17,896 bases of DNA, from the NCBI RefSeq assembly GCF_009208055.1, contig NZ_WFKI01000049.1, positions 1-17,896 on the forward strand. Reading direction: 5' to 3'. Under the pieces are notes generated by a model that made no database searches, was not told where the DNA came from, and saw only the letters and a program-made list of their open reading frames with translations. Made by a program: the position numbers and the translations under genes. How positions within the stretch are numbered: position 1 is the first letter of the stretch; each line of letters opens with the position of its first letter. Of this stretch, positions 7,933 through 15,634 are shown one piece after another. The stretch is from Poseidonibacter ostreae (GTDB taxonomy: Bacteria; Campylobacterota; Campylobacteria; Campylobacterales; Arcobacteraceae).

Positions 7933-8823
7933 TTAGTAAGCTTTTAAACCAGAGCTAAAACTCATAGAAACTTTTGATATAACTTGACTCATAAATTTAT
8001 CAAGAAATTTATCAAACTTATCTTGTTTTTGCCAAATTGCACTATGTACTTTTGAAAGTTTAACAATTGATTCTTCAGCACTTGAAATAGTAGCTACCTC
8101 ATCAACAAGACCAACTTTTTGTGCTTGTGAAGCTGTGAATATTTTTGCATCTGCAAATTGAGTATGATTTTTTACATCAAGTTTTCTAGCATTTGCAACA
8201 TCTGTTATAAACATATTATAAGTATCATCAATTACACTTTGTAATTGCTCTTTCTCATAATCAAACCACTTTCTTGTTGGTGTTCCTGATTCTTTGTATT
8301 TACCAGCTTTTACAGTTTGAGTTGAAATTCCAATCTTTTGCATTAACTCTTCAGTGTTAACACCTTGCATAATTACACCAATTGAACCAACCATTGAACC
8401 TGGATTTGCAATAATTTTATCTGCCCAAATTGAAGCATAATAAGATCCACTTGCGATTACTCCACTTGCATATACTACAACTGGTTTTATAGCCTTTAAC
8501 TCTTTAATCGCATAAGCTAATTCAACAGAAGGAGCAACTGCACCACCTGGAGAATTTACTTCTAATAACACACCTTTAATATTAGTGTTCTGTTTTGCTT
8601 TTTCTATTTCATTTAATGTTTTACTTACATCTAAAATTGGACCAAAAAGCTCGATTTTTTGTAAGTTTGCAACTTCAAATGTCCCATTATCATTCATTTT
8701 ATCATTTGGACTATATACAATAAAATACATAATAGTTAAAAAAACTATTGTTTTAAAGTATTTAGTTATGAAATCTAAAATTGCAATAACAGGAGAAAAC
8801 AATATTTTAATAAAATTAAACAA
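7933..8823 (-). CDS. sppA: Signal peptide peptidase SppA (short form)
   Basis: Membrane-anchored serine peptidase of the S49 family, thought to degrade cleaved signal peptides; about 296 residues, the single-domain form. A hydrophobic segment at about 20-38 anchors it, with the catalytic domain outside the cytoplasm. A Ser-Lys dyad is placed by comparison with Bacillus SppA (numbering from a start at 8826): S126 in SGVIASGSYY and K178 in AGKYKESGTP. NSPGG (91-95) is also typical. The start is TTG. AGGAGG (complement of 8829-8834) lies 5 nt before the TTG at 8823 but only 2 nt before the alternative TTG at 8826, so I prefer 8823. The ribosome site sits inside the end of the amidohydrolase gene, which it overlaps by 8 bp, suggesting translational coupling. 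Confidence 0.92.
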   Translation of the reverse strand: MFNFIKILFSPVIAILDFITKYFKTIVFLTIMYFIVYSPNDKMNDNGTFEVANLQKIELFGPILDVSKTLNEIEKAKQNTNIKGVLLEVNSPGGAVAPSVELAYAIKELKAIKPVVVYASGVIASGSYYASIWADKIIANPGSMVGSIGVIMQGVNTEELMQKIGISTQTVKAGKYKESGTPTRKWFDYEKEQLQSVIDDTYNMFITDVANARKLDVKNHTQFADAKIFTASQAQKVGLVDEVATISSAEESIVKLSKVHSAIWQKQDKFDKFLDKFMSQVISKVSMSFSSGLKAY

Positions 8824-10039
8824 CAACTCCTCCTATAATAGTTTTATTTACAGATTTAGTATGTAAAATAATTTGCATTGCTAAATCTTCTTCATCTTCT
8901 ACATTATCAGGTAAATTAAAAGATATGATATCTGCATCTTTTTGTTTTTCTAGTACACCTTTATTTAAACCTAAAGCCCTACTTCCATTAAGAGTTGCTG
9001 CTTTTAATAGTTTTTTTGAAAGCTCAATAATATTCTCATCTGTATGAATCATAAGTGCTGTTCTTAACTCATCAAACATTGATAAAGAGTTATTAGAACT
9101 TAAACCATCTGTTCCAATTGAGAAATCAATTTCTTCTAGTTTTGATAAATCTAACTTACTATTATTTAAAACTCTATTTGATGTAGGACAGTGATTTATA
9201 ACGGCACCTAAAGATTTAATCTTTTCAAAATCATTATTACTAGCTTCTACACAATGAGTAAAAGAAAGTTTCTTAACATTTGAAAAATGTGTTAAAAACT
9301 CCATTGGTTTTGTAACTGCTTTACTTTGATTTAAAAAGTTTTTAAAGAATTCTACAAATAAACCTTCATCTTTATGTAACCATTCAAACTCTTCAGGTGA
9401 TTCTAGAAAGTGAGCTGATACAGCTAAATCTTGAGCTTTAGCTAATGCTAAACTTTCTCTTACTAAAAAAGGATGAACTGAATATGGTGAATGAATAGCA
9501 ACAGCTGGTATAAAATTAGCACTTGAATATTGCTTAGCACCCTCTAATCTACTTTTAAAATCAGCAAATAAAGTATCAGCCATATCTGCTTTACTCCCTA
9601 TTACTTCACAAAAGAATACTGTATTTAAAGGAGATTTCACACATGGTTCTAAATCAAAAGAGTAAGATGATATTGCACCTATTGTTGTAGTTCCTGTTTT
9701 TCTCATTCTATCAAGTTTTGTAGAAATCAGTTTTTGTGTAGCTTTTTCAATTAAAGTATCTCTATTTTTAATTACAGAGTTTAACCATGCTAAAAAATTA
9801 CCATATTTTAATGTAGTAGAGTTTGCGCAAAATTCTAAATGTACATGTGAGTTAATAAGTCCAGGCATTAAAACTGAATTTTCATCTGCCTCTTGTATTT
9901 CTTCATTTGGATATTTATTTTTAATATTTTCTATTGTATCTATATCAACTATTTTTTCATTAAAAACAATAGCACCATTTTTAATGATGCTAAAATTTTC
10001 ATCGCAGGTAATAACCCACTTTGCGCTAAGAATATTCAT
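8816..10039 (-). CDS. COG0402 amidohydrolase, candidate aminodeoxyfutalosine deaminase
   Basis: Metal-dependent deaminase of 407 residues in the chlorohydrolase/SsnA-like branch of the amidohydrolase superfamily. Visible metal and active-site positions: H65 and H67 (SHVHLE), E69, H183, H210 (SAHFLES), H262 (FTHC) and D311 (GTDGLSSNN). A COG0402 protein from the Campylobacterota genus Nitratiruptor has been shown to deaminate 6-aminodeoxyfutalosine, a step in the futalosine route to menaquinone, and this protein is a plausible counterpart. A general adenosine or S-adenosylhomocysteine deaminase is the alternative. It starts 9 nt after aroQ with a weak ribosome site and overlaps sppA. Chorismate from the shikimate pathway feeds menaquinone synthesis, so the link to aroQ makes sense. 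The family is sure; the substrate is inferred. Confidence 0.85.
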   Translation of the reverse strand: MNILSAKWVITCDENFSIIKNGAIVFNEKIVDIDTIENIKNKYPNEEIQEADENSVLMPGLINSHVHLEFCANSTTLKYGNFLAWLNSVIKNRDTLIEKATQKLISTKLDRMRKTGTTTIGAISSYSFDLEPCVKSPLNTVFFCEVIGSKADMADTLFADFKSRLEGAKQYSSANFIPAVAIHSPYSVHPFLVRESLALAKAQDLAVSAHFLESPEEFEWLHKDEGLFVEFFKNFLNQSKAVTKPMEFLTHFSNVKKLSFTHCVEASNNDFEKIKSLGAVINHCPTSNRVLNNSKLDLSKLEEIDFSIGTDGLSSNNSLSMFDELRTALMIHTDENIIELSKKLLKAATLNGSRALGLNKGVLEKQKDADIISFNLPDNVEDEEDLAMQIILHTKSVNKTIIGGVVV

Positions 10040-10048
10040 AAGTTGATA

Positions 10049-10525
10049 TTATTCAGTTATTTCTTGCTCTTGTGCTTCAGAAACAGCTTTAATTTCAGAA
10101 ATGATTTGCATTAATGCAATTAATCCCATATGATAACCAAAAGGTCCAAATCCAGAAATTACACCAGTTGTTGCAGATGCTGTTACTGATTTTTGTCTAA
10201 ACTCTTCTCTTTTATAGATATTTGAGATATGTACTTCAACTGTCGGAAGTTCAACTGCACTTAATGCATCTTTAATAGCTATAGATGTATGAGAATATGC
10301 TGCTGGATTAATTAAGATTCCATCAACTGTTCCTAAACATTCTTGAACTCTATCAACAATTTCACCCTCTAAGTTTGATTGAAAAAACTCTAATTCAACC
10401 CCATTTTGTGCTGCTGCATTTTTTAACTGCTCGTGAATTTGTTCTAGGTTCATTGGACCATAAATGTGTTGTTCTCTAATACCTAACATATTTAAGTTTG
10501 GTCCTTGAATTACGGCTATTTTCAT
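10049..10525 (-). CDS. aroQ: 3-dehydroquinate dehydratase, type II
   Basis: Third step of the shikimate pathway, 3-dehydroquinate to 3-dehydroshikimate, by a small dodecameric type II enzyme; 158 residues, near the family norm of about 150. Signature residues are present: PNLNMLG at 9-15, R17, catalytic Y22 (IYG), N73 (INPAAYSHTS), H79 and H99 (EVHISN). The acidic C-terminal tail (AQEQEITE) is dispensable-looking. AAAGGAAT precedes the ATG on the minus strand. It is the first gene of the unit aroQ-amidohydrolase-sppA and is divergent from the Xaa-Pro peptidase gene. The adjacency of aroQ with the peptidase and folK is also known from Helicobacter pylori. Confidence 0.95.
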   Translation of the reverse strand: MKIAVIQGPNLNMLGIREQHIYGPMNLEQIHEQLKNAAAQNGVELEFFQSNLEGEIVDRVQECLGTVDGILINPAAYSHTSIAIKDALSAVELPTVEVHISNIYKREEFRQKSVTASATTGVISGFGPFGYHMGLIALMQIISEIKAVSEAQEQEITE

Positions 10526-10555
10526 ATTATATTCCTTTTATAAAATTTAGGTAAG

Positions 10556-10561
10556 ATTATA
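10556..10561 (-). promoter_or_regulatory. Putative aroQ promoter -10
   Basis: On the minus strand this reads TATAAT, about 30 nt before the aroQ start, with AAAGGA between. The plus strand at 10558-10563 reads TATATT, a possible -10 for the divergent peptidase gene at 10601. The two promoters would overlap, so the two units may compete for polymerase. Confidence 0.5.
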
Positions 10562-10600
10562 TTTAAATTAAAGTTAAACCCTACCAAAGAGAGAGACATT

Positions 10601-11626
10601 ATGAAGAATTTTATTTTACTAGATGAGAATGCAGTATATTTTGAAGCAAAATTTTCTTGTGATAATGTGATTTTTTTATCATTAAATAATGATAATTATT
10701 TTATCACAGATGCAAGATATACAACTGAAGCCACTGAACTTGTTAAAAATTGTGAGGTTATAGAATCTTCAAATTTAATACAAACAGCAAAAGAGATTTT
10801 AATAAAGAACAAAATTAAAAAAATAGTATTTGATCCAAATGACTTTAAATACTCTACATATATAAATATAACACAAGATTTAAAAACAAAATTCGTAGCA
10901 ATTCCAAGTTTTTCTAAACAAAAAAGAATTATCAAAAGTGATGAAGAAATAAAACTATTAAAAAAAGCTGCAAAACTAGGAAGAGCTGGATTTAAAGATT
11001 TAGCAAAATTTATAAGAAAAAATGGTTATAAACAAACTGAGCAGTTTTTATTTTTCAAAGGTATTGAAAAAATGAGTCAAAGTGGAAAACTTGACTTAAG
11101 CTTTGATCCAATTATTGCAATAAATGAAAATGCAGCAAAACCACATGCCTTACCTACTTCAAAAAAACTAAAAAAAGATGATTTGATATTAGTTGATGCA
11201 GGTGTAAAGTATAAAAGGTATTGTTCAGATAGAACTTGTGTGACAAGCGCAAACTTTGAAAAATTATCTTTTAAAAGAGATCAAAAGTTTAAAAATAAAA
11301 AACATCAAAAAATTTATGATTTAGTTTATAAAGCTCAACTAAATGCAATAGAAAATGCAAAAGTCGGAATGAAAGCTTCTCAAATTGATGCACTTACACG
11401 TAATGTTATTGAAAAAGCAGGATATGGAAAATATTTTATTCATAGTACTGGGCATGGAGTAGGACTTGATATTCATGAGTTTCCAAATATTAACTCTAGA
11501 TCAGATGTAATTATTGAAGATAATATGGTTTTTACAATTGAACCTGGAATTTATTTACCAAAAGAGTTTGGTGTTAGAATTGAAGATACTGTTGTTATGA
11601 AAAATGGAAAAGCTGTAATACTATAA
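10601..11626 (+). CDS. pepQ: M24 family Xaa-Pro aminopeptidase
   Basis: Cytoplasmic metallopeptidase releasing the residue N-terminal to proline, 341 residues. The creatinase-like N-terminal domain spans about 1-110 and the pita-bread catalytic domain about 115-341. The five metal ligands are in place: D199 (VDAG), D210 (SDRT), H285 (HSTGHGVG), E314 (IEPG) and E328 (RIEDT). It carries a lysine-rich insertion at about 222-237 after the second ligand. The ribosome site is a purine-rich AGAGAGAG. It is the first gene of the plus-strand unit leading to folK and the two mnmA genes. PepQ versus PepP naming is not settled by sequence, so the symbol is tentative. Confidence 0.9.
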   Translation: MKNFILLDENAVYFEAKFSCDNVIFLSLNNDNYFITDARYTTEATELVKNCEVIESSNLIQTAKEILIKNKIKKIVFDPNDFKYSTYINITQDLKTKFVAIPSFSKQKRIIKSDEEIKLLKKAAKLGRAGFKDLAKFIRKNGYKQTEQFLFFKGIEKMSQSGKLDLSFDPIIAINENAAKPHALPTSKKLKKDDLILVDAGVKYKRYCSDRTCVTSANFEKLSFKRDQKFKNKKHQKIYDLVYKAQLNAIENAKVGMKASQIDALTRNVIEKAGYGKYFIHSTGHGVGLDIHEFPNINSRSDVIIEDNMVFTIEPGIYLPKEFGVRIEDTVVMKNGKAVIL

Positions 11627-11646
11627 AATAAAATAAGAGAAAGAAT

Positions 11647-12138
11647 TTGAAAAAAAAAATTAATCAGGATTTAACACTTTTTTATACTTCTAATTTTCCT
11701 AAAACTTATAATATATCTTCAAGAAAAAAATATCATGTAACTATTGGTATTGGAGGAAATATTGGAAATATGAAAAAAACATTTGATAAATTAATCTTAT
11801 GTTTAAAACAAGATGCACGATTTACCATACTAAGAACTTCACCATTACTTCTTAATCCTCCCTTTGGATTCTTAGAACAAAATGATTTTTTAAATGGTAT
11901 AATCACGTTTAAAAGTAATCTTTGCCCTAATGCTGTATTAAAAGCTATGCAAAGATATGAAAACAAATTCGGAAGAAAGCGATCCTTTCAAGATGCGCCT
12001 AGAACCTTGGATATAGATATAATATTTTTTGATAATAAAAAAATTAATACAAAAAAACTTATTATTCCTCACAAAAATTGGGCCAATAGAGAATCCGTGA
12101 TTATTCCTTTAGAAAAAATGAAAAGGATATATAAATGA
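11647..12138 (+). CDS. folK: 6-hydroxymethyl-7,8-dihydropterin pyrophosphokinase
   Basis: Folate-pathway enzyme moving pyrophosphate from ATP to 6-hydroxymethyl-7,8-dihydropterin, 163 residues. Family blocks: GIGGNIGN (about 33-40), PFGFLEQNDFLNG (about 72-84), ENKFGRKR (about 104-111), PRTLDIDIIFF (about 117-127, with the magnesium-binding aspartates) and IPH. About 28 residues precede the fold. The start is TTG: an in-frame stop at 11629-11631 and the absence of any ATG before the GGNIGN block leave TTG at 11647 as the only standard start, with AAGAGAAAG just before it. Ten A residues follow directly (11650-11659). The gene starts 20 nt after the peptidase gene and overlaps mnmA copy 1 by 4 bp (ATGA), indicating coupled translation. 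Confidence 0.92.
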   Translation: MKKKINQDLTLFYTSNFPKTYNISSRKKYHVTIGIGGNIGNMKKTFDKLILCLKQDARFTILRTSPLLLNPPFGFLEQNDFLNGIITFKSNLCPNAVLKAMQRYENKFGRKRSFQDAPRTLDIDIIFFDNKKINTKKLIIPHKNWANRESVIIPLEKMKRIYK

Positions 12139-13232
12139 AGAAAAAAGTAGTTGTTGGAATGTCTGGTGGTGTTGACTCCTCTGTTACAGCATTACTGTTA
12201 AAACAACAAGGCTACGAAGTAGTAGGCCTATTCATGCGTAATTGGGACTATGGAGTTAAAGGTAGTCAATGTCCTAATCGTATAGAGTTTGAGGATGCAA
12301 AAAAAGTAGGAAAAATAATAGGAATTGAAGTAATTGGTAAAGACTTTGTAGAAGAATACAGAGGAAAAGTATTTGATGTATTTTTAGAAGGTCTAAAAAA
12401 AGGTCTTACTCCAAATCCAGATATTCTATGTAATAGAGAAATCAAATTTAATGTATTTTTAAATGAAGCTAAAAAAATGGGTGCAGATTATATTGCAATG
12501 GGACATTATGCAAAAATAGCTAAAATTAATGATCATTATGTACTTGATACTCCAAAAGATAGTTCTAAAGATCAAAGTTACTTTTTACATGCCTTATCAA
12601 GTGAACAACTCTCACAAGCTATGTTTCCACTTGGTGATTTAACTAAAAAAGAAGTAAGAGAAATAGCAAGAGAGAATAATCTTCCAGTTAGTGATAAAAA
12701 AGATAGTACTGGTATTTGCTTTATTGGGAATCAAAGATTTGATGATTTTATTACTCAACATCTAAAAGCAGTTCCTGGTGATATTATAGATGAGCATGGA
12801 AAAGTAATAGGAAAACATAAAGGTCTTATTTGTTACACACTAGGTCAAAGAAAAGGTATTGGTCTTGGAGGTATTAAAGAAACTGAATCAGAAGGTCATA
12901 TTCATAAGCCATGGTATGCTGCACAAAAAAATATTGAGAACAATACATTAACAGTTGTACAAGATACTGTTCATCCATTATTAATGAATGAAAATGTTGA
13001 GGCTAGTCACATGCATTGGGTATTAGAAAATCCACCTAAAATTGGTGATAAACTCCTAGCTCAAGTACGTTACAGACAGCAAAAACAAGCTTGTACTGTA
13101 GTAGAAACTAAAGATGATAAAGTTTTAGTTAAATTTGATAAGCCTCAAAGAGCAGTAACATTAGGACAAAGCCTTGTTTTATATGATGGTATTTATTGTC
13201 TTGGTGGTGGTTTTATAAGTGATTACAACTAA
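12135..13232 (+). CDS. mnmA: tRNA-specific 2-thiouridylase MnmA, DxxC type
   Basis: Makes 2-thiouridine at the wobble base U34 of tRNAs for Lys, Glu and Gln; 365 residues, the E. coli-like length. The ATP pyrophosphatase P-loop SGGVDSS lies at 10-16. The catalytic motif reads TPNPDILCN with D96 and C99, and the second cysteine is C195 (STGICFIG), matching the Asp/Cys/Cys set of E. coli MnmA, which works with a persulfide passed through an IscS/Tus-type relay. MGHYAK (122-127), KDQSYFL and GQRKGIGLGG support the family. AAGGAT at 12123-12128 precedes the ATG. It overlaps folK by 4 bp and is followed by a second, different mnmA after a single base. The resemblance is to the proteobacterial form, not to the single Campylobacter enzyme, so acquisition by transfer is possible. 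Confidence 0.93.
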   Translation: MKKKVVVGMSGGVDSSVTALLLKQQGYEVVGLFMRNWDYGVKGSQCPNRIEFEDAKKVGKIIGIEVIGKDFVEEYRGKVFDVFLEGLKKGLTPNPDILCNREIKFNVFLNEAKKMGADYIAMGHYAKIAKINDHYVLDTPKDSSKDQSYFLHALSSEQLSQAMFPLGDLTKKEVREIARENNLPVSDKKDSTGICFIGNQRFDDFITQHLKAVPGDIIDEHGKVIGKHKGLICYTLGQRKGIGLGGIKETESEGHIHKPWYAAQKNIENNTLTVVQDTVHPLLMNENVEASHMHWVLENPPKIGDKLLAQVRYRQQKQACTVVETKDDKVLVKFDKPQRAVTLGQSLVLYDGIYCLGGGFISDYN

Positions 13233-13233
13233 A

Positions 13234-14268
13234 ATGAAAAAAAAAGTAATGATAGGCATGAGCGGAGGAATTGATTCTTCGGTTACTGCTTACATGCTAC
13301 AAAAAGAAGGTTACGAAATTGAAGGTGTTTATTTAAAACTTCATAATAGAAGTGATGGATATCACGAAAGAAATTTAGGCTATGTAGAAGATGTAGCAAA
13401 CTTTTTAGGTATTAAATATCACATATTAGATTTAGCTGATAAATTTACTCGTGAGATTTATGACTATTTTGTTGACTCTTACTTAGAAGGTACTACTCCA
13501 AACCCATGTGTAAAATGTAATAAACAAATTAAATTTGGTGCGATGTTAAAATTTGCACAAGAAAAGGGTTGTGAATTTCTTGCAACTGGACATTATGTAA
13601 AAACTGATGGTGAATTTTTCTATGAAGCTGATGATAAAACTAAAGACCAAAGTTACTTCTTATCACAAGTTGACAAAAAAGCACTTCCTTTTATGATGTT
13701 TCCCCTAAGTACTTATAAAAAAGAAGATATTGTAAAACTTGGAGAAACACTTGCTTCTGTATATAAAGAGATTACACAAAAAAATGAATCACAAGAGATT
13801 TGTTTTGTTGAAACTGTTTATACAGATGTAATTAAAAAACATGCAAATATTGATTTACCAGGTGATGTTTTAGATGAAGATGGAAATATTGTAGGAGAGC
13901 ATAAAGGTTATATGCACTATACAATTGGTAAAAGAAGAGGATTTACAGTTAAAGGTGCTCAAGAACCACACTTTGTAAAAGAATTAAATCCAAAAACAAA
14001 TACTATTGTGGTAGGGAAAAAAGAAGTCTTAGAAGTAAATGAAGTTATTGCAAGTGGACTTAATATGTATATTGATGAAAAAGAATTTACAGCAACAGTT
14101 AAATTAAGATATAGGTCTGTATCTCTACCTTGTGATGTTACAATTAGAGATAATAAAGCATATATTAAATTAAAAGAACCATCATTTGGAGTAGCAGCTG
14201 GACAATTAGCAGTTTTTTATGATGACCAAAAAGTAATTGGTAGTGCTTGGATAGAGAGTACTAAGTAA
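13234..14268 (+). CDS. mnmA: tRNA-specific 2-thiouridylase MnmA, CxxC type (Campylobacter-like)
   Basis: Second MnmA paralog, 344 residues from the ATG at 13234. I prefer this start over the GTG at 13219 because homologs begin close to the P-loop (SGGIDSS, 10-16) and it lies one base after the mnmA copy 1 stop. Here the motif is TPNPCVKCN with C92 and C95, and the third cysteine is C190 (SQEICFV). This CxxC+C set is reported to bind a [4Fe-4S] cluster in Thermus MnmA. GHYVK, KDQSYFL and HYTIGKRRGF follow. Sequence and length resemble the single MnmA of Campylobacter jejuni, so this is probably the lineage's native enzyme. No clear ribosome site precedes the ATG, so translation is probably coupled. 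The bidirectional hairpin downstream ends the unit. Confidence 0.92.
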   Translation: MKKKVMIGMSGGIDSSVTAYMLQKEGYEIEGVYLKLHNRSDGYHERNLGYVEDVANFLGIKYHILDLADKFTREIYDYFVDSYLEGTTPNPCVKCNKQIKFGAMLKFAQEKGCEFLATGHYVKTDGEFFYEADDKTKDQSYFLSQVDKKALPFMMFPLSTYKKEDIVKLGETLASVYKEITQKNESQEICFVETVYTDVIKKHANIDLPGDVLDEDGNIVGEHKGYMHYTIGKRRGFTVKGAQEPHFVKELNPKTNTIVVGKKEVLEVNEVIASGLNMYIDEKEFTATVKLRYRSVSLPCDVTIRDNKAYIKLKEPSFGVAAGQLAVFYDDQKVIGSAWIESTK

Positions 14269-14292
14269 TTTTTTGATTTATAATTTAGACAT

Positions 14293-14328
14293 AAAAAAAG
14301 GAGAAAGTTGAGGCTTTCTCCTTTTTTT
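14293..14328. terminator. Bidirectional terminator between mnmA and the porin gene
   Basis: Perfect 15-bp inverted repeat (14293-14307 with 14314-14328), 6-nt loop TTGAGG, stem core GGAGAAAG/CTTTCTCC, with a run of eight T on the plus strand and seven on the minus strand. It is the best intrinsic terminator of the window and serves both convergent units. Confidence 0.9.
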
Positions 14329-14347
14329 TGGTAAATATATTTTCTTA

Positions 14348-15406
14348 TTAGAAAGAGTAAGAAACTAAAACTGATCCATAAGTTGAATCAGACATTGTTT
14401 CAGCATTAATATCAACGTATAATAGTGATGCACTTAATGAATCTGTAAAAGAATAATCTGCTGTTAAATTTAACTCTTTATCTTTTAAAGAAGCTGCTTT
14501 AGTTTGAGCATAATCTGCACCTAAATCAATTCCAGCAACTGAGTAAGCTACTGTTCCATAAACCATTTTTGCATCAGCTAAATAAATTGCAGAACCATCA
14601 TCCATTGGCTCATAATTATCACCAACTGCTGACATAGAACCAATTCCACCATCTTTATCTGTTTTAATATATCCAGCTGCTAAAGAAACTCCTGATAATG
14701 CTGTACTAGCTTCTAATGCTAACATTGAACCATCATTAGTTGTTGATACATCTTCACTTGAAGCTGCATAATGAGCTAATGCACCAAACATATCAGATGA
14801 ATAAGTTACTTTTGCTCCATACCAATTAGCTAAATCAGGTACTGAGTAGTAATAAGGATTTATTTCAACTCCAGAAATTCCACCATATTTAACATCAGCA
14901 ACATAAGCACCTTTGCTTCCATTAATTTTACTAAACGCAGTGATTTCATCTTCTGCTGCAACTGCTTGTTTATCTGAATAACCTAAAACAATAGTTGTAT
15001 TAGGAATTACAGTAATTCCTGCAACTACAGCTTCATGATAATCACCCATCCATTCTAAATCAATAGCTTGTCTACCAGCTGTTAAAGCAAATCCATCCAT
15101 AGCATATGTTAAATTAGCTTCATTCATAATAGACTTATCACTAAAAACAGATGTTGCAGAACCTTCAACTTCATGTCCTGCAAAGAATCCAACATTTGCA
15201 CTTAAACCCATATATGATGCAGTACTATAATTTAATCCTATAGTTCCTGTTGTAAGAGTGTCTGATTTCTCAGTTACTTTTGAATATCCCATTAATGAAC
15301 CAGATACCTTACCTTCTTTAAATGCATTATCAATTGAATCTGCTGCAAATGTAATTGTTGTAGATAATAATAATCCACTTACAATTGTACTTAATTTTTT
15401 TGTCAT
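14348..15406 (-). CDS. Outer membrane porin, Campylobacterota MOMP-like
   Basis: Predicted general-diffusion porin of 352 residues. The N-terminus MTKKLSTIVSGLLLSTTITFAA is a standard signal peptide with cleavage near residue 21-22. The mature part is made of alternating hydrophobic and polar strands rich in Gly, Ser, Ala and Tyr and ends in ...VLVSYSF, the terminal Phe recognised by the BAM machinery. The blocks IDNAFKEGKVSGSL and LTAGRQAIDLEWMGDYHEA are typical of Campylobacterota porins. I place the start at 15406 and not at the in-frame ATG at 15466, because AAAGGA lies just before it and the signal peptide begins there. The leader is long, and a candidate -10 lies at 15484-15489. Solute preference cannot be told. 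Confidence 0.88.
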   Translation of the reverse strand: MTKKLSTIVSGLLLSTTITFAADSIDNAFKEGKVSGSLMGYSKVTEKSDTLTTGTIGLNYSTASYMGLSANVGFFAGHEVEGSATSVFSDKSIMNEANLTYAMDGFALTAGRQAIDLEWMGDYHEAVVAGITVIPNTTIVLGYSDKQAVAAEDEITAFSKINGSKGAYVADVKYGGISGVEINPYYYSVPDLANWYGAKVTYSSDMFGALAHYAASSEDVSTTNDGSMLALEASTALSGVSLAAGYIKTDKDGGIGSMSAVGDNYEPMDDGSAIYLADAKMVYGTVAYSVAGIDLGADYAQTKAASLKDKELNLTADYSFTDSLSASLLYVDINAETMSDSTYGSVLVSYSF

Positions 15407-15483
15407 ATTTATTTTCCTTTTTTTATAATTTATCTTATGAATATAGCGCGCAATTTTTATATTCATACTAGAAGAACATAGAA

Positions 15484-15489
15484 ATTATA
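15484..15489 (-). promoter_or_regulatory. Putative porin promoter -10
   Basis: Reads TATAAT on the minus strand, about 78 nt before the porin ATG, implying a leader of about 70 nt. A TTGACT-like element lies 20 nt further upstream (complement of 15510-15515), too far for a classical pair. The 228-bp gap between the porin and prs genes holds both divergent promoters and no gene that I can see. Confidence 0.5.
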
Positions 15490-15595
15490 CTAATTATTTA
15501 ATATTTATTAGTCAAATAATTGGTATAAATTATATACAATCTGATAAAAACTATTAATTAATAATTCAATAACAATCCATTAAGTACTTTTTAGA

Positions 15596-15628
15596 TAAAA
15601 TCGCAAATATACTCATTCAATTAAGGAA
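15596..15628 (+). promoter_or_regulatory. Putative prs promoter -10 and ribosome site
   Basis: TAAAAT at 15596-15601 is a moderate -10 match, followed by AAGGAA at 15623-15628, 6 nt before the ATG at 15635. The predicted leader is about 27 nt. Confidence 0.4.
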
Positions 15629-15634
15629 ATTTTC

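Noticed and set aside
8585..8866. Plus-strand open frame of 93 codons opposite sppA and the amidohydrolase gene
   Set aside because: It lies antisense to two well-supported genes, has no ribosome site and no recognisable domain; it is a by-product of AT-rich coding sequence.
10696..10935. Minus-strand frame of 79 codons opposite the Xaa-Pro peptidase, looking hydrophobic
   Set aside because: Hydrophobicity arises from reading Lys/Asn-rich codons backwards; no ribosome site or homology that I recognise.
13219..13233. GTG start for mnmA copy 2 overlapping copy 1
   Set aside because: It would add five residues not expected before the P-loop; the ATG at 13234 gives the usual N-terminus, although the GGTGG upstream keeps the GTG barely possible.
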